Assembly: GCF_907164915.1 (NCBI RefSeq)
Contig: NC_061867.1
Span: 24,714,308 to 24,778,307, forward strand
From: Impatiens glandulifera
Lineage: Eukaryota; Streptophyta; Magnoliopsida; Ericales; Balsaminaceae
Length of the DNA stretch: 64,000 nt
Direction of reading: 5' to 3'
Shown: in pieces, positions 45,689 to 59,485 of the stretch
How positions within the stretch are numbered: position 1 is the first letter of the stretch
How the letters are laid out: every line of letters starts with the position of its first letter
The notes under the pieces: model-generated
What the model saw: the letters and a program-made list of their open reading frames with translations, nothing else
Told to the model about the DNA's origin: nothing
The model's database searches: none
Position numbers and translations under genes: made by a program

Positions 45689-46443
45689 AATTTATGTTGG
45701 ATTATTATTATAATAATTTTTAATAAATTAAAAATATTTGAAAGAGAAATTAAAAAAAATAATGATAATAAGAAAGATAAAAGAGGATGAATAGATATAA
45801 TATATATAAATATATATATATATATAATTAATTAATATAAAAATGATGAAGGTAAGTGTATTTATAAAATATATATATATATATATATATATATTGAATT
45901 AATATTAATATAGTTATTTTTTAAATGTTATATATGAAAAGAAATATATATATATGAAAGAGAAAATATTTGTTGAGGCATATGAAGTAGAAGGGAAGAA
46001 GGAATTTTCCTAATTAAATAGAAAGGCCATGGGTCTGATTTGCTAATAAGTTGTACGTTTGGAAAAAGAATGAGTTATTTAAAAACTAATAAATTGTAAA
46101 ATAAAACAAATAATTCTTTTTTTTCAATACCCTATTCACTATAATTGCGTGAGCGAACAAAGTGGATCTCTCGACATCTGATCTTCTCTCTATCGAAAAT
46201 TTAGAAATAAGGCAGAGTTGGAGGGAGAAGGTAAAGTCGTCAAGAGGGTTAATTCGATATTACTCATAAAGATAGTGTCTGTGTCCACTAAGGCAGCGCT
46301 GCCTTTACAAAGGGAAAAAATCAATAAATGGAGAGAAAAAAATTAATGAACAAAGAAGGTGATATTTTTCGAATATATGTGTCATTTTATGAGTGAGATA
46401 CAGACATTGCGTCATTTTCGTGTATGAATAGCAATCAAATAAC
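44267..46443. other. AT-rich intergenic DNA with duplications and (TA)n
   Basis: No gene seen. An 86-bp segment beginning TTAAGCATTTTATTAGTATA (45131) is perfectly or nearly repeated at 45217. A (TA)n tract occupies about 45632-45685 and a shorter one 45866-45893. Sequence at 46150-46300 is less AT-rich (ATCTCTCGACATCTGATCTT) but has no open frame. Confidence 0.6.
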
Positions 46444-46451
46444 CTTCTAAA

Positions 46452-46752
46452 CAGTGTCGGTCCTGAGATTTTGGCTGCCCCAACCTCGGATAGAAAAAAA
46501 TTGATCTTTTTTTGTTGCCCAAAGTCTAATTTAAAAAATGAATTAAAAAAATAACTTTAGGTGAGATTTGATCAACTCAAAGATTAACATATTTATATTC
46601 CATTAACATATTTATATTCCATCACTAGGCTACCATACTTTTTATTTAAAATTATAACAAATTTAATAAAATATCTTCCTAATTAAATAATTGCTGAGGA
46701 ATGGGCTTCCCTAGTCTAAGGGTTTTCCCAACTTATTCCAAAGCCGGCCCTA
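46452..46752. mobile_element. hAT-type MITE, 301 bp
   Basis: The 8-bp sequence CTTCTAAA lies directly outside both ends (46444-46451, 46753-46760). The ends are inverted and imperfect: CAGTGTCGGTCCTGAGATTT on the left; TAGGGCCGGCTTTGGAATAA for the reverse-complemented right. An 8-bp duplication is the hAT signature. No coding capacity. Confidence 0.7.
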
Positions 46753-46760
46753 CTTCTAAA

Positions 46761-48500
46761 GAAAATGCAGAGCTTATCTCAAAATTTGCTGAAAAAAATG
46801 AGCGGGACAAAACCGTGCCCTTTATAGGGAGCTGTTGTGCTTTCTGACGTGTTCCAATTCCAACGGCCAGGGCGCCTTCACGCGGTCTTATCCGTTGTGG
46901 ACACACGCGTGTAATTTAGTGACTCTCGTTCGTGATTCAATTGAAAGTCACCATTGGTTGTTGATTGGAGAGACCGTATGTTTCTTCTAGACGGCCTATA
47001 TAGAATCCACGTGGATGGTTGAGAACGCTATCTGTGCGCTCCCTTTGTTGCTTCGCCGAAACAATTAGAAGGCTTAGGCCTGATGGGCCTTCCGCTGGGC
47101 CTTTACTCCGGGCCCTTTTATTCATTATTTTAATTTACAAAATAAAATAAAACGTGAATAAGATATATTAATCCTAACTATCTACTTATTATTTATATTT
47201 TGACATATTACTTTTATTATATTATTTCTCTTTATTCAATATACCTACAAAATAAATAATATTTAATTTATTATTTATTTTTAGTAAACACATAAATAAT
47301 ATATATTAATAATAAATTAAATTAGTTAAATTCAACTTATTATTTCTTATTTGCAATCATTTATTTATTAAAAATGGTTCGATAAAAATTATTTTGAAAT
47401 CTAATCAATATAACATTATTAACTAAAATAATTTTATTTTTCAATTCTTATACAATGAGCACGTACATTATTTTAAAAATATATTATAAACTCGGAATTA
47501 TTTTTAAAAAATATAATTTTAAAGGACGAAAATAAATGTTACACCATCCAATTGTTATTTGGGCTCAAATTTAGGTTTGATTTATCAAAAGAAACTGAGA
47601 GTTGAATTCTTAGTCTAGTAATATCAAAATTTCAACAATTTGAGATTTTTTTTCAAATGAACAAAATGTTTATTTTTTTTTATTATAACATATTATTTTT
47701 CGTTTTTCTAATTAATTTGTCATATTTTAAATGAAATGATATTGATATTATTTATTAACGTTTTGGATGTATTATTTTTAAATGGTGTATTATTTTAGAT
47801 TTAAACATTTTAATTTGTTGAAAGTGGTTTGAGTGACTAAAAAATGAAGATCTAACAAAAATATTTGAGACGAATAGAGATAGATTTTGTATATTTTTAT
47901 ATAACTTTGAAATTATATAATTTTTTGTTCGGTTTACTAATTTAAACGTAATAGCATTTTAAATTAAGTATTTTTTAAAATATATATCTTTCAAAATATC
48001 AAATGTGGTTTAATGCTTTAAAAAATGTGTAATGTTAAAAATAATTAAAAAAACAATAAAATAATTAATTGCTATATTTTTATAAGAATTGTAACCTAGT
48101 TAAATAAAGAAAAATATCATGTTAAAAGAAATAAATATATTTAAAAATAATTTTAAATAACTAAAATTATAATAGTTGAAATTATATATCAAAATTACCA
48201 TTAATAAAAATCCATTAAATATTATTATTATTATTATTATTATTATTATGTATGATACATGTATATGATAAAGAATTAGGGAAAGAATATAGGTGTGAGA
48301 ATACGAGAAGGAATTATATGCTAATCTAATTTGTTGAAAAAATCAAATATTTTCTTTGTATATTATCTTTCTCTATTTTTTTTTTATTTCTCTAACCAAA
48401 CTAATAAAATGATTTCACTTCATTCATTCGTTATCTTATTTACTCCTCTATTACTCATTTTTAAAATAAAATAGAAGTAATTAATTAATTAAGATTTATG
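46761..48500. other. Intergenic DNA with a GC-richer promoter-like island
   Basis: 46800-47125 is clearly GC-richer than its surroundings and holds CACGTGG, a TATATAGG on the minus strand (about 46997-47004), ACACGCGTGT and GGGCC motifs. It looks like a promoter on the minus strand but no gene body follows toward 46443. The rest is AT-rich, with an ATT-repeat tract at 48216-48248. No gene is visible. Confidence 0.4.
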
Positions 48501-50745
48501 AGAGTAAATTTGCTATTTGATAATGGGATTAATGGGGTCCACACTGACATATGAGAGGTTTTTCCGACATTACAACCAAAGGATTTGCAATTTAGTAGCC
48601 GCCCTTCACCGTCCACTAAATCCCATCCCTAAAAAGCATTTTATCATTTCTACTTTTTCAAGCCACACGTGTCCTCCTCTTATTGGTCTTACGGCTTATG
48701 GAAGAGACGAGAAAGTCAATATTCCTTTCATTGATAATTGATAATTTGATATCTTATTTTAAGACCTCGTTTGATTTCTACATTTGTTTTTAAAATATTT
48801 TTATTACATCAAATTTTTATTATTAAATTACTCAATATATTAATTATATTGTCGTAATATTTTTATTTTTTTATTATATAAAAAATGTTTTAATAATTTA
48901 TTTATTTTATCAAATAAATTATTTTTTTTAACTTAAAAAATTGAAAAGAATGAAATATTATTTGGCTTGTTTCTTGTAGGCTTATTAAAATTCTTGATGA
49001 TATAATTTTATAAAGTATTTTTTTTTTATAAAAATATTTAAAATGTATTAATATATAATAATAAAATATTATTTTAAAAAATATAATATATTTTTATTTT
49101 TTTTTATTTTAAACTAAACAAACCTAAGTTTAAGAGTGTTTTATTTTGAATTATTTGTAAAAAAATCTTTATCATATATATTACATATCCTTTTATTAAT
49201 TAAAATATAAAATATTTATAATTTAGCTTTATAAATTTTAAATATTAATATTAATTTAATTCTTACAATCCAGTTTTATCCAAGTTAATTTTAGATGTAT
49301 TCTTCATCTTGAGAATTTTCTAATATTAAAATGAATTTAGTTAATAAAGTTTTGATGTTCTACTATTGTATTTTTCAATAGGTGTGAATTTTATAATAAT
49401 CTGTAACCATCAGTTATAATATCTATTTATAAGTAAAGAATCATAAAAATTTAAATTCATTTATTTTTAATATTAAAACTCATTTAAATATTTGAAGATA
49501 AGTATATAAACTCTAATAAAGACATGATTTCAAATCTTAACAAATCTACATAGACAAATCCATATTAAAAACTCTTTGTCGTGACCTTAACGAATTGTTG
49601 CCATATGATAAATTGATCACATCTTCTTTTTGTCTTAATCCACAATTAGGAGAAATGAAAATTATAGAGTTTATAAAACTAATTAAAATTATATCATACA
49701 CGTATTCATTAGTAATAGAACATCAATAACTCCTCTAAATTTTCATTTCATTCATGCTACTATTTATTTGATCACAACAAAGTTCAGAATTCTTTGTTTT
49801 ACCAACACAAATTTACCATCTTTTGCCACTAATATAATTAACATACTTGAAATATGAAGTCAAAAAAAAATTAATATCTTACTTGGAAAGACTTAAGAAT
49901 CATGTGATAAATTATCTTATTGAGATTCAAACCATTCTCAATTTTGATATTCAAAATGACCATCTATAATGCAAAGATAAGATCTCAACACATACACATA
50001 TGCCAAACAATTCAATGTTTTTTAAACCAAACATGCCCCCAAATTGCTACAAACCAAATTCGATTTCAATCATTTTCAACTCCAAATGACTGCAAAGAAA
50101 GTTAGACCATAATTCCAACTAACTTTCTAACCAAACAGATTTCACCATCCCTCAAAGCTATAATCAAACAAAACCTAAAACAAAATTTATGTCTCACCTA
50201 AAAATTTCAAACACAACTGATCATATAGAAGTTTTACAAAACTTCAAACCTAAATCAAACATAACCTAACAATGACCTCTGTCCCACTTATAAATTTTAA
50301 ACAAAACTTATTGTTTCTTTTGAAATGACATAAATCTTACTGATTTCTCAAAATTATAATTATAATAGACTAATTGAGATTTTAAACTTGCAATCAAATA
50401 AAATTATTAAAACATTTCAACACAACAAATTCATTGAAACACTCAGACCCTTTTAATCTTTGAAAATATTCTTTTAAAGTTGAGATGGATCAAAAAAAAC
50501 TTTTTTTATGTCCAACCTAACATATATTTATATAATATAAGTCTGTAGCATAAGTAAATAATATTATCTAACCAAACAACAGTTTAGTTTTTGAACCATT
50601 AGAAGTGGATCTACGTTAGGGTGATACAACCTCTAATTTATAAAATTTAAAGTTGATCTATCATTCATAATTTCTCACACCCTAACTTCAATCTGTTCCT
50701 ACAAGCAATAATAGTGTGCATGCAATCTCCAACCGGACACACAAC
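48501..50745. other. AT-rich intergenic DNA
   Basis: A less AT-rich patch at 48520-48740, with CCACACGTGTCCTCC, has an open frame that matches nothing I know. Elsewhere only short frames and A/T runs. No transposon termini recognised. Confidence 0.5.
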
Positions 50746-50830
50746 TAGGGCTGGTCCGAAAGTTGGAAGGCCTAATACAAATTCAAATTTTAGAACCCTT
50801 AAAAATTAAAATAAATATAATAGTTGTATA
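50746..50830 (+). mobile_element. Possible hAT-related end fragment
   Basis: TAGGGCTGGTCCGAAAGTTGG resembles the reverse-complemented right end of the 46452-46752 MITE (TAGGGCCGGCTTTGG). The partner end was not found. Confidence 0.3.
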
Positions 50831-51989
50831 TTTTATCAAAAACATATTAAATATACAAATTAAATATATAATTAACTAGATCATTCATTAAAAAAATATA
50901 TATATTTGTGGTTGTATAAGTATTATATGCTTTTGATGATTTTGAAACTTTCTTCAATAATATTTGTGATACATTGTGTATGATGTTTCTATAATGAAAA
51001 AATATATATATATATATATATATTTTAAAATGAGAAGAGATTATTATAAGATAAATATAAGATTAAGAATAAATAAAAAAAATTAAAAGTATTAAAATTT
51101 AACCTTAAAAATGATTTTGTTAAGTTGAATTTATGATAAAATAAAATAAATATTATAGATAGAAAAGCAACTATACAGTTGTATAAAAGATAATTATAGT
51201 TATTGATATAAAAGAGTTATGGAAAAATAAATTATTTTAATATATCAGATATAATATGGAGAGATAGAAAATTAATTATAATTTTATTTATTATAAAGAA
51301 ATAAATAAAATTATATATATATATAAATATATATTAAAAAAGTTAACTTATTATAAGAAAATAAATATAATATTATATATAAAGGGAAAAAACTAAGGTA
51401 TTATAAAAAAAATAATATAATTAATAATATTATATATTAAAAATTTAAAATTTAGAGACATGAAAAATAAAAAACTCTATGCAATTATATTAGTTGCATT
51501 AACTGCACACAACCTCATGCAAAATAATCATTTTAAGTGATGAAATTAATACATCGATCCCACCCAAACGATTCAACAACAATAATATCACAAACCAAAT
51601 ACTAGTTTCACATAAAACAAAGTCATGTATATTGGTGAAAAAATTGAATCAAAGAGATCCTTAGTCGACCTTGTTCTTAAAATCATTAACCAAACAGGCT
51701 AAGCTGCTAAAAATTTGGAATTAAAACGAATTTATATATTACTGAAAATTGAATTCAAACAGAAACTTAGCCGGTTGCTTGAAATATGGAATTACACAAG
51801 TCCATTGCCTATTTACTGAAAACAAACATCTTTTATCTCACTAGTGTTGTCGGCTGCTATTGCATTTTTCTTCATTTTTTAATAATAATAAAAAAAAAGA
51901 GACATGCTTATCTTCTTCAATCTGGTTGGCACATCAAAATCAAAATTAATCAAATTTGTCAGCGATACACACGAAAAAAATATATTTTT
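50831..51989. other. AT-rich intergenic DNA
   Basis: A (TA)n tract near 51003-51022 and otherwise unstructured AT-rich sequence. No gene seen. Confidence 0.5.
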
Positions 51990-53120
51990 ATAATGTTTCG
52001 CGTTAATCAAATTTGGTGTTGAATTTAAAATATAAAGTGTTATTAGTCTAGTTGGTTAAAGAGTTGTACTTGTTTTTGTTAGGTTGCGAGTTCGAAATAT
52101 ATCTATAACATTTTTAATTTTATTTTTAACCGTTTTAAATTTATGGGCGGGTTAACCCAGAATTCGATCCAAGTATCCATTACTCTCACATATATATCCA
52201 AATTAACCACAACTCTCGAACCGGTAATTCAGACACTTTCAAAATTATGCATCATTATATATATAGATTAGTTAGTTAAAAATGTACCGCGTTCATCAAA
52301 TTTGGTGTTGAATTTAAAATATAAAGTGTTAGTAGCTTAGTTGGTTAAAGAATTGTACTTGTTTTGTTAGGTTGCGAGTTCGAAACATACCTATAATTTT
52401 TTTATTTTTTTTTTAACCGTTTTTAATTTATGGGCGGGTCAACCTAGAATCCGACCCAAGTATCAATTTACTCTCACATATATATCCAAATTAACCACAG
52501 CTTTCGACCCGGCAATCCGGGTACTTTCAAAATTAAGCATCATTATATATATATATATAGTTAGTTAAAAATGTCTCGTGTTCATCAAATTTGGTGTTGA
52601 ATTTAAAATATAAAGTGTTCGTATCCTAGTTGCTTAAAGAGTTGTACTTGTTTTGTTAGGTTGCGAGTTTGAAACATATCTATAACATTTTTATTTTTAT
52701 TTTTAACCGTTTTAAGTTTATGGGCGGGTCAACCCAAAATCCGACCCAGGTATCAATTTACTCTCACATATAATCCAAATTAACCACAGCTTTCGACCCG
52801 GTAATCCGGACACTTTCAAAATTAAGCATCATTATATATATATAGATAGTTAGTTAAAAATGTCTCGCGTTAATCAAATTTGGTGTTGAATTTAAAATAT
52901 AAAGTGTTATTAGCATAGTTATTTAAAGAGTTGTATTTGTTTGGTTAGGTTGCGAGTTCGAAACATACCTATAACATTTATTTTTATTTTTAACTGTTTT
53001 AAGTTTATGGGCGAGTCAACCCAGAATCCGACCCAAGTATCAATTTACTCTCACATATATATTTAAATTAACCTTAACTTTCGATCCGATAATTCGAAAT
53101 TTTCAAAATTAAGCATCATT
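51990..53120 (+). repeat. Four tandem ~285-bp units with tRNA-like A and B boxes
   Basis: Each unit has a TCAAATTTGGTGTTGAATTT block, then a tRNA-like segment with A-box-like TAGCTTAGTTGGTTAAAG and B-box-like GCGAGTTCGAAACATACC about 30 bases further. Then follow ATGGGCGGGTCAACC, TCACATATATATCCAAATTA and a TA-rich end. A-box positions are near 52043, 52333, 52622 and 52908. Spacing of the boxes matches an internal RNA polymerase III promoter, as in tRNA-derived SINEs. Tandem head-to-tail arrangement is unusual for SINEs. Inverse copies are at 5985-6440. Confidence 0.75.
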
Positions 53121-56092
53121 TTATATTTATATTAATATAATATATATATATATATATATTCAAACATTGAAAAATTAAAACCCAACCGAATCAGTCAGTT
53201 CTCTATTTATAACCAAGTTTTTGGATTAGACAATTTAAGTAGCTTATATTATATTTGTTATTCAACATTTTAAAATAAATTAAATAAAATGTTGTCATAC
53301 CAATAAAAACTATTTTTCATATTAACCTATTTATAAATTTGAATTTTAATAGCAACATTCTATTAATAATAGTAATATTATTTTTTTTTATAAATATTTA
53401 ATTTTTTAAACCAATGAGTTTAATATATGTATACAATATTTTATTATTATTTAAATTAATAAACTATTAGATAAGTTTCAAAATGATAAGTAGTTGAATA
53501 AATTAAATGTGGTCTTTATAAATAATTTTAAATTTGGTCTCACTAAGCTCATTATATTCAATCAAAACTCAACATGAAGCCTATATTTGTCAGATAGATA
53601 TATCAGATATTATATCATTTTAACCATTTTTTTAAAGACATTTAACCATATACCTCCAATAATTTACATACTTTAAAACTAATTTAAAATAAATAATTAA
53701 AAGAAATAAGAACAAAAACTTCAACACTATCAAAACTGGCCCATATATAGACAAATGTTAAAAATAAATTATTTCAATTTAACAAAAACAATCATTATAT
53801 TTAAATTACTTTATAAACATATTAATTAACTATAATTCAAGAAGTATACCTATTTCTCATATTTCTATCAAACAAAATAATTAATTAAGAAAAATATGAT
53901 ATTTAACAAGTTAAATGTCATAAATATTAATTAAAGACAAAATTTACATACCTTAACATTTAAAGTTGATTTATATATGCAACATTTATATGTTCATTAA
54001 AACATTAATATATTTTAATCACAAATAATTTTGAGTACAAGTTAAATGTAGTTATGGGTTGATTGATTCTATCATCCCTTACGGGATGTGATTAATCTAT
54101 GCAAATAAGAATATATCTCCCAAACACTATCAATTAGACATGTCAACTGATGATCTCGAATACATAATATCATGGAGACGAGAATGTCTATTTTTTAACG
54201 CTAGAAAAAATCACCAACTTGATATATTATACTATAAATATAGATGAATAGAAGAACACATGCTAATTGATGAACCCCTGATACAAGTAAAAATTCTGAT
54301 TATTTGATAATGTGGATTTCATTTTCAAGAACAATATCATGAAGTAATTATTTTTGCAAATGCCACACGGAATCAAACATATCTACACTATTAAAACTCT
54401 TATACAATTTAATCTCCAAAGAGTTTAATATTGTATTAAATATTGAGCTTTAATTAATACTTGATCCATTAAAATTCACAGTATAAGAATACTTATGTTA
54501 ACATCATCCCAAGTCATGTCCTGGATTTAAGATGTTGGTAGAATTTCACAATCATACAATTTACTCAATATATATAATAAAGTTAAGTCAAGCCATTATA
54601 GTTTTGAGAGAATATCATTTTACTATTATTATTTTATTTATATTAAACAAAAATGTATTCTCTAAATAAAATCTGTTAGGACTCCATAGTCACATTCCTT
54701 GATTTAAGATGTTGATATGATAGGAATAATTGAATCTAAAACTTTTAATTTATTAAATAATATTTTAATCGATTAAATATAAAAAATTATTACCTGACAT
54801 AATATATTTACAAACATTGATTCTTAATAAATCCTTGACATTTCTCCTACAATAATACAATTTGTATGGTCTAAAATTTGTAGTAGATCAATGATCCCTT
54901 GAACGTAATAAAGAAACAAATGTTACAGGAATATAATAATAAATCACCAACAATAATAAAACACAACGAACAAACTCAAAATGTACTTTGATTCCTAATT
55001 ATTAAGTCATCTAAGCAACTCTAAAATATATAATTTTGAGATCCTTCCGTCCTCCACAAGATTATGATAAACTTTAATATAAACTAAGTAAATATTAGAG
55101 AGAGTCAAATAAATGAAAAATAAACTAAGAAATACAATTGAGAAAGTTAAATGATGGGTAGAGAATTTGTAAAAGGGAACGAAGGAGAAAATAATATAAC
55201 ATAATCTGATTAGCTGAAAAAATAATAAATTTTTTTTATTTATTTACTTTACTATTATTTTTCTTTTTCCACCAAATAAATTGATACCATCCTTCCCACC
55301 CTTATCCCTCCTCCTCGATGAGAAAATTAGTATTGAGACTCGAGTATTTAGAATTTATAACAATTATAACAAGGGAAGATATAAGATATATATAATATAT
55401 ATATATATATATAATATAAATATTAAAAATTAATGATTTAAAATAAATGTTAAAAAATATATATATACAGATAACTATATATTAAGTAAAAAATTTATAT
55501 ATTAATAATCTATACAAATTAACTGATAATTATGAATTAATTAACATTTATTATCCACATTAACTATATAAAATATAAATGTAAATGTAAATGAGAAATA
55601 AGTTACCAACATATTTTTAAAAGAAAGTTTTTATATAATATAAATATTGAAAATTAAAGATAAAAGATAAATATTAAAGTAATTTTTTTTTTATAAAAAA
55701 GGTAGAATTTGTATTAATCTAAATAAAATAATTAATATTTAAAAATATAAAAATGATGCAAATTGATAGATAAATATGAAATAATTATTATTCTATGAAA
55801 ATAAAAGTAAAAATAAATATTATAAAAGATAAAATAAATATTAAAGATAACTTAAATTAAAATAATTAACATTTAAAAAAAATACAAATTAGTTGATAAT
55901 TATTAATTAATTAATCAATATTGATCAATCTACTTTGACAAGACAAATTATAATACATAATATTCTTTTTATAAAAATAAAGATCAAATCAATATTAAAA
56001 ACAACAAGGAGTCCAACAAAAAATTAAAAATTACAAAGAAAAGAATTATAACTCCTCAAATTCTTTAATTTTATAAACAAGATAAATTAATT

Positions 56093-56152
<60 letters not shown>

Positions 56153-56780
56153 AAAAAAAAATAAAATACAACACATAAATCCCAAGGGATGGAAAGATGT
56201 AAGCTCTTGTGAACCCTTAAATCCATATATGAGAACATGTCTTTGTATTTGTAAAGGATTGTGTTTTCTATTGAATTTTTCTAATATAAATTAATTTAGT
56301 TAATAAAGTTGAGATGAGATTCATAATTTTAGGATAGGGTATATTTTAAAATAAAATAATAATATGTTCTTTTAATAAATATATATTTTTTAAGATATGT
56401 TTTATAAATATTATTTAACTCACTAAAATAATTTAAATAATAAAATATTTTGTAAAAGACTCAATGCAGACTTAAAATCTTCAATTAAATTTATTTATTG
56501 AGATGTTATTAATTTTTTTTAGAAATTCTCTTTTATTTACTATTTTAATAACTAAAATATTAAAATATTCTTACTTTATTTTTAGATTCACATTTTAATA
56601 TACAAAATGACATATTTTAATAACAAATAAATATAAACCCAAACAACTTAATTTTTTTTATTTTCTTATCAAGTAAGATTTGTTTTACAAAATCCCCCAA
56701 ATCCCTCTAATAACCAAGATCAAACAAGCTTTTAAGAGAAACGCATGCAAATAAAATTACCACCTTAAAAAAATGTATGA
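53121..56780. other. AT-rich intergenic DNA
   Basis: No gene or transposon end identified. Microsatellites: (TA)n at about 53142-53158, 55395-55412 and a long one at 56094-56147. GATTTAAGATGTTG occurs twice (about 54527 and 54701), hinting at a decayed duplication. Confidence 0.55.
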
Positions 56781-57883
56781 AACACACATTTATAAATATG
56801 TGGCATTGAACTTGGCGATTCAAAGCAACTTGTGTCCAAATTGTATTGCCTGTACATCTCCCTTTTCCCTCCTCTCTCTCCCTCCACATTTACCTCTCTC
56901 TCTCTCTCTCCATATACCCTCTGCTTTTCTCTCTGGTCTGAGCTTTAATCTTTACATAACAGCCACGCCTCTCTGATCAAAAGACCAAGAACTTGTCTTC
57001 ATAGTAGAGGTAATTCAAAAGATTCAATCTTTTCCATGTTTATCTGATGAATCGACTCTTCTATTAGATTCTCTATCTGGGTTTCGTTATTTCTCTCTCA
57101 TCACCATTTCAGAAATCTCTATGACTTTCTGGGTTTATTTTTATAGATTACGTATTGCTCTTTGCCATCTCTTATACTTGCATGTCTGTATTAAGTTGGT
57201 CAGGTTTTAAGTTATTTAAATCCAGCCAATTTTATCCTCAGAATCTTCTATGCTCATCAAGTCAAATGGTAGAAATTTATTTTAAGGGCTTTTAGGATGA
57301 TAATGGATACCCATAAGTCAGATGTACCCGTAGATACCCGCCCGGATGGTTTCGGATTCGGGGGCTCAATAAAGCATCTTGTTTTCATTCTTATTGTTCC
57401 ATTGGAATAGGCATTAAATGATCCAGAAATTAGAGTCTGTGTGTATTAACTTAAAATTTGGGATGAGATTAAGGACTCCACTTTACAAGTCATAATTTGG
57501 TTTTTGGGTAGGGCTCAGCACTTAATAAATTTTATTTTTAAATATGTTATAACCCAATAGTTCTGTCACAAAAGTAGATGAAAATTCAGGATTTCAATTT
57601 TTTCACTTAATGTGGTCAATTGAAAATGAGGTCCGGTTATATAATGATCTTCAAAAACAATTTATTTTGATTGATGATTGAATGGTGAGTTGTTTATGAT
57701 AATACATAATAACCCAAACCGAACAAGGTCAAGGTCAAAGTATGATTGAATGTTGGTTGGTTAATTTTCTCTATCCATTTTTGGTGATAATTCAACAACT
57801 CTTATTTGTTGATATTGATTGAATCTATCTATATTGGTCACTTGTTTCAATTATAATTCTATTTTTGTGACAGTTTGATCATC
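56781..57883 (+). promoter_or_regulatory. Promoter, CT-rich leader and 5'-UTR intron of the BTB-TAZ gene
   Basis: A TATA-like TTTATAAATATG near 56789 precedes a strongly CT-rich stretch (56850-56935, CTCTCTCTCTCTCTC). A donor GTAATT at about 57010 and acceptor TTTTTGTGACAG ending at 57873 mark an 860-base intron. After it only ten bases remain before ATG 57884. Leader introns often raise plant gene expression; this use is inferred. Confidence 0.6.
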
Positions 57884-59485
57884 ATGCTATCTTCTCCCCT
57901 TGATTCCCCTGTTTGGCTATCTTCTAAAGTTCAGTCTTTAGTTATGGCGGATTACTTTTCTTTTCGTGATGTGAGTGTTACACCAAACGCCTCCAACTCG
58001 CAAAGTCATGTTACTATTCCTCAACCACCACCACCTCCACCTCCGAGTAACCAACCGAGGTTCGATTTATCGTGTCGGATCGATAAGTGTTGCTCTGTCC
58101 CAAAGGAAGCTAAGGATGTATGGGACAAGCTATTTAGTGAAGGAATTGGAGCTGATGTTCGTGTTCTTAGCCGTGAAAATGAGATTGTTCTAGCCCATTC
58201 CACAGTTTTGGTGAGTAATTAATTATGTTCATTTTAAGTTTGATTCCACTAAAAACATGTTGAGCTAAGACTGTGAAACTTGATTTAGAAAACATTAATA
58301 AATCAAATAAAGTAACAATATGAATTCATTTTTTTGCTAGAGTGTTGCATCACCAGTTCTAGGGAATACTCTACAACAATTGAAACCGAAGGATGGTTTC
58401 GTATGCATCAAAATTCCCGGGGTGTCGCATAGAGCTGTTTGTGCCTTCTTGCGGTTTCTTTACTCATCTTGGTAGGTTGATTTGATTCCGCCTATATTGA
58501 TTTGATTTAACTAAACACAACCCTAAGAAAAACATGTCTATTTGTTTAATCTCAATTCAGTTACGAGGAGGAAGAGATGGAGAAGTTTGTTCTTCATCTA
58601 TTGGTGTTATCACATTCCTATTCAGTGACACCCCTTAAAAATGTGTGCGTCAACTTTCTCGAGCACAATTGGCTCGATATGGAGAACGTGATTGACGTGT
58701 TACAATTAGCTAAAAAATGCGATGCCCCACGGCTATCCTTGATTTGTGTCCGTCTGATTGTGAAGAACTTCAAAACCGTGGCCTCCACGGAAGGGTGGAA
58801 AGTGATGAAGCGCGTTGATCCAGCACTTGAGCAAGAGATTTTGGAGTACGTTGTCGAATTCGATACGGTAAGCGGGACGTGTGATACAAATGTGAGGAGA
58901 TTTTGATAATTTCCTTTCAGAATGATATTTGGATTGGTTTCTTTCAGAGAAAAGAAGAGAGGTTGAAGAAAATTGAAGAGAAGAAAGTGTACTTGCAATT
59001 GGCAGAGGTGATGGAGGCGATGATTCACATATGCAGGGACGGTTGTCGATCGATTGGGCCACGAGACAAGTTGTTAAAGGTTAGCCAGCCGGCATGTAAC
59101 TACCCGGCTTGCAAAGGGCTCGAGAGTTTGATTCGTCATTTTTCAATTTGCAAAACACGAGTTCCGGGTGGTTGTACACATTGCAAACGAATGTGGCAGC
59201 TTCTCGAGCTCCATTCGAGAATGTGCGACCAGTCTGGGTCATGCAAGGTCCCTCTTTGTAGGTAAGCTTTAAGTTTTCGGGTTCTTAATGCTTAAAAACT
59301 TTCTGTTTCCGATTTTTTTAATCCTTCTTTTAATAAGATCAAGAGAAGATTTAGATAATTGACGGTTTTATAGGCATTTCAAAGAGAAAATGGGGCAACA
59401 GAGCAAGAAAGACGAAACAAAGTGGAAGGTATTGGTTAGCAAAGTCCAAACTACAAAGAATATGTTAGGGAAGTCGAGGGGATGA
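57884..59485 (+). CDS. BTB/POZ and TAZ domain-containing protein (BT family), 5 coding exons
   Basis: Exons 57884-58210, 58341-58471, 58561-58867, 58948-59261 and 59374-59485 all have GT-AG borders and join in frame to 396 codons, close to the ~365-370 of Arabidopsis BT1-BT5. Order: N-terminal region with a Pro run (about residue 50); BTB domain about 75-190 ([40 protein letters not shown]); BACK-like linker ([17 protein letters not shown]); TAZ zinc domain about 275-365 ([58 protein letters not shown]); basic tail. The family is plant-specific; members bind CUL3, bromodomain proteins and calmodulin and act in hormone, nitrate and gametophyte responses. A second in-frame ATG at 57944 could also start it. 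A short alternative acceptor lies at 58920. It has no defects and is the only intact host gene here. Confidence 0.93.

Noticed and set aside
48517..48741. 74-codon frame as a gene
   Set aside because: No family resemblance, poor codon structure and no splice or promoter context; the G-box-like CACACGTGTCC alone is not enough.
52043..52100. A genuine tRNA gene
   Set aside because: A and B boxes are present but the acceptor stem cannot be formed and the unit is repeated with many changes; it is tRNA-derived repeat DNA at best.
54515..54720. Tandem duplication around GATTTAAGATGTTG
   Set aside because: Similarity outside the shared ~20 bases is too weak to support a repeat.
56707..56976. Overlapping frames in the CT-rich stretch
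   Set aside because: They are produced by the CT-rich leader of the BTB-TAZ gene.
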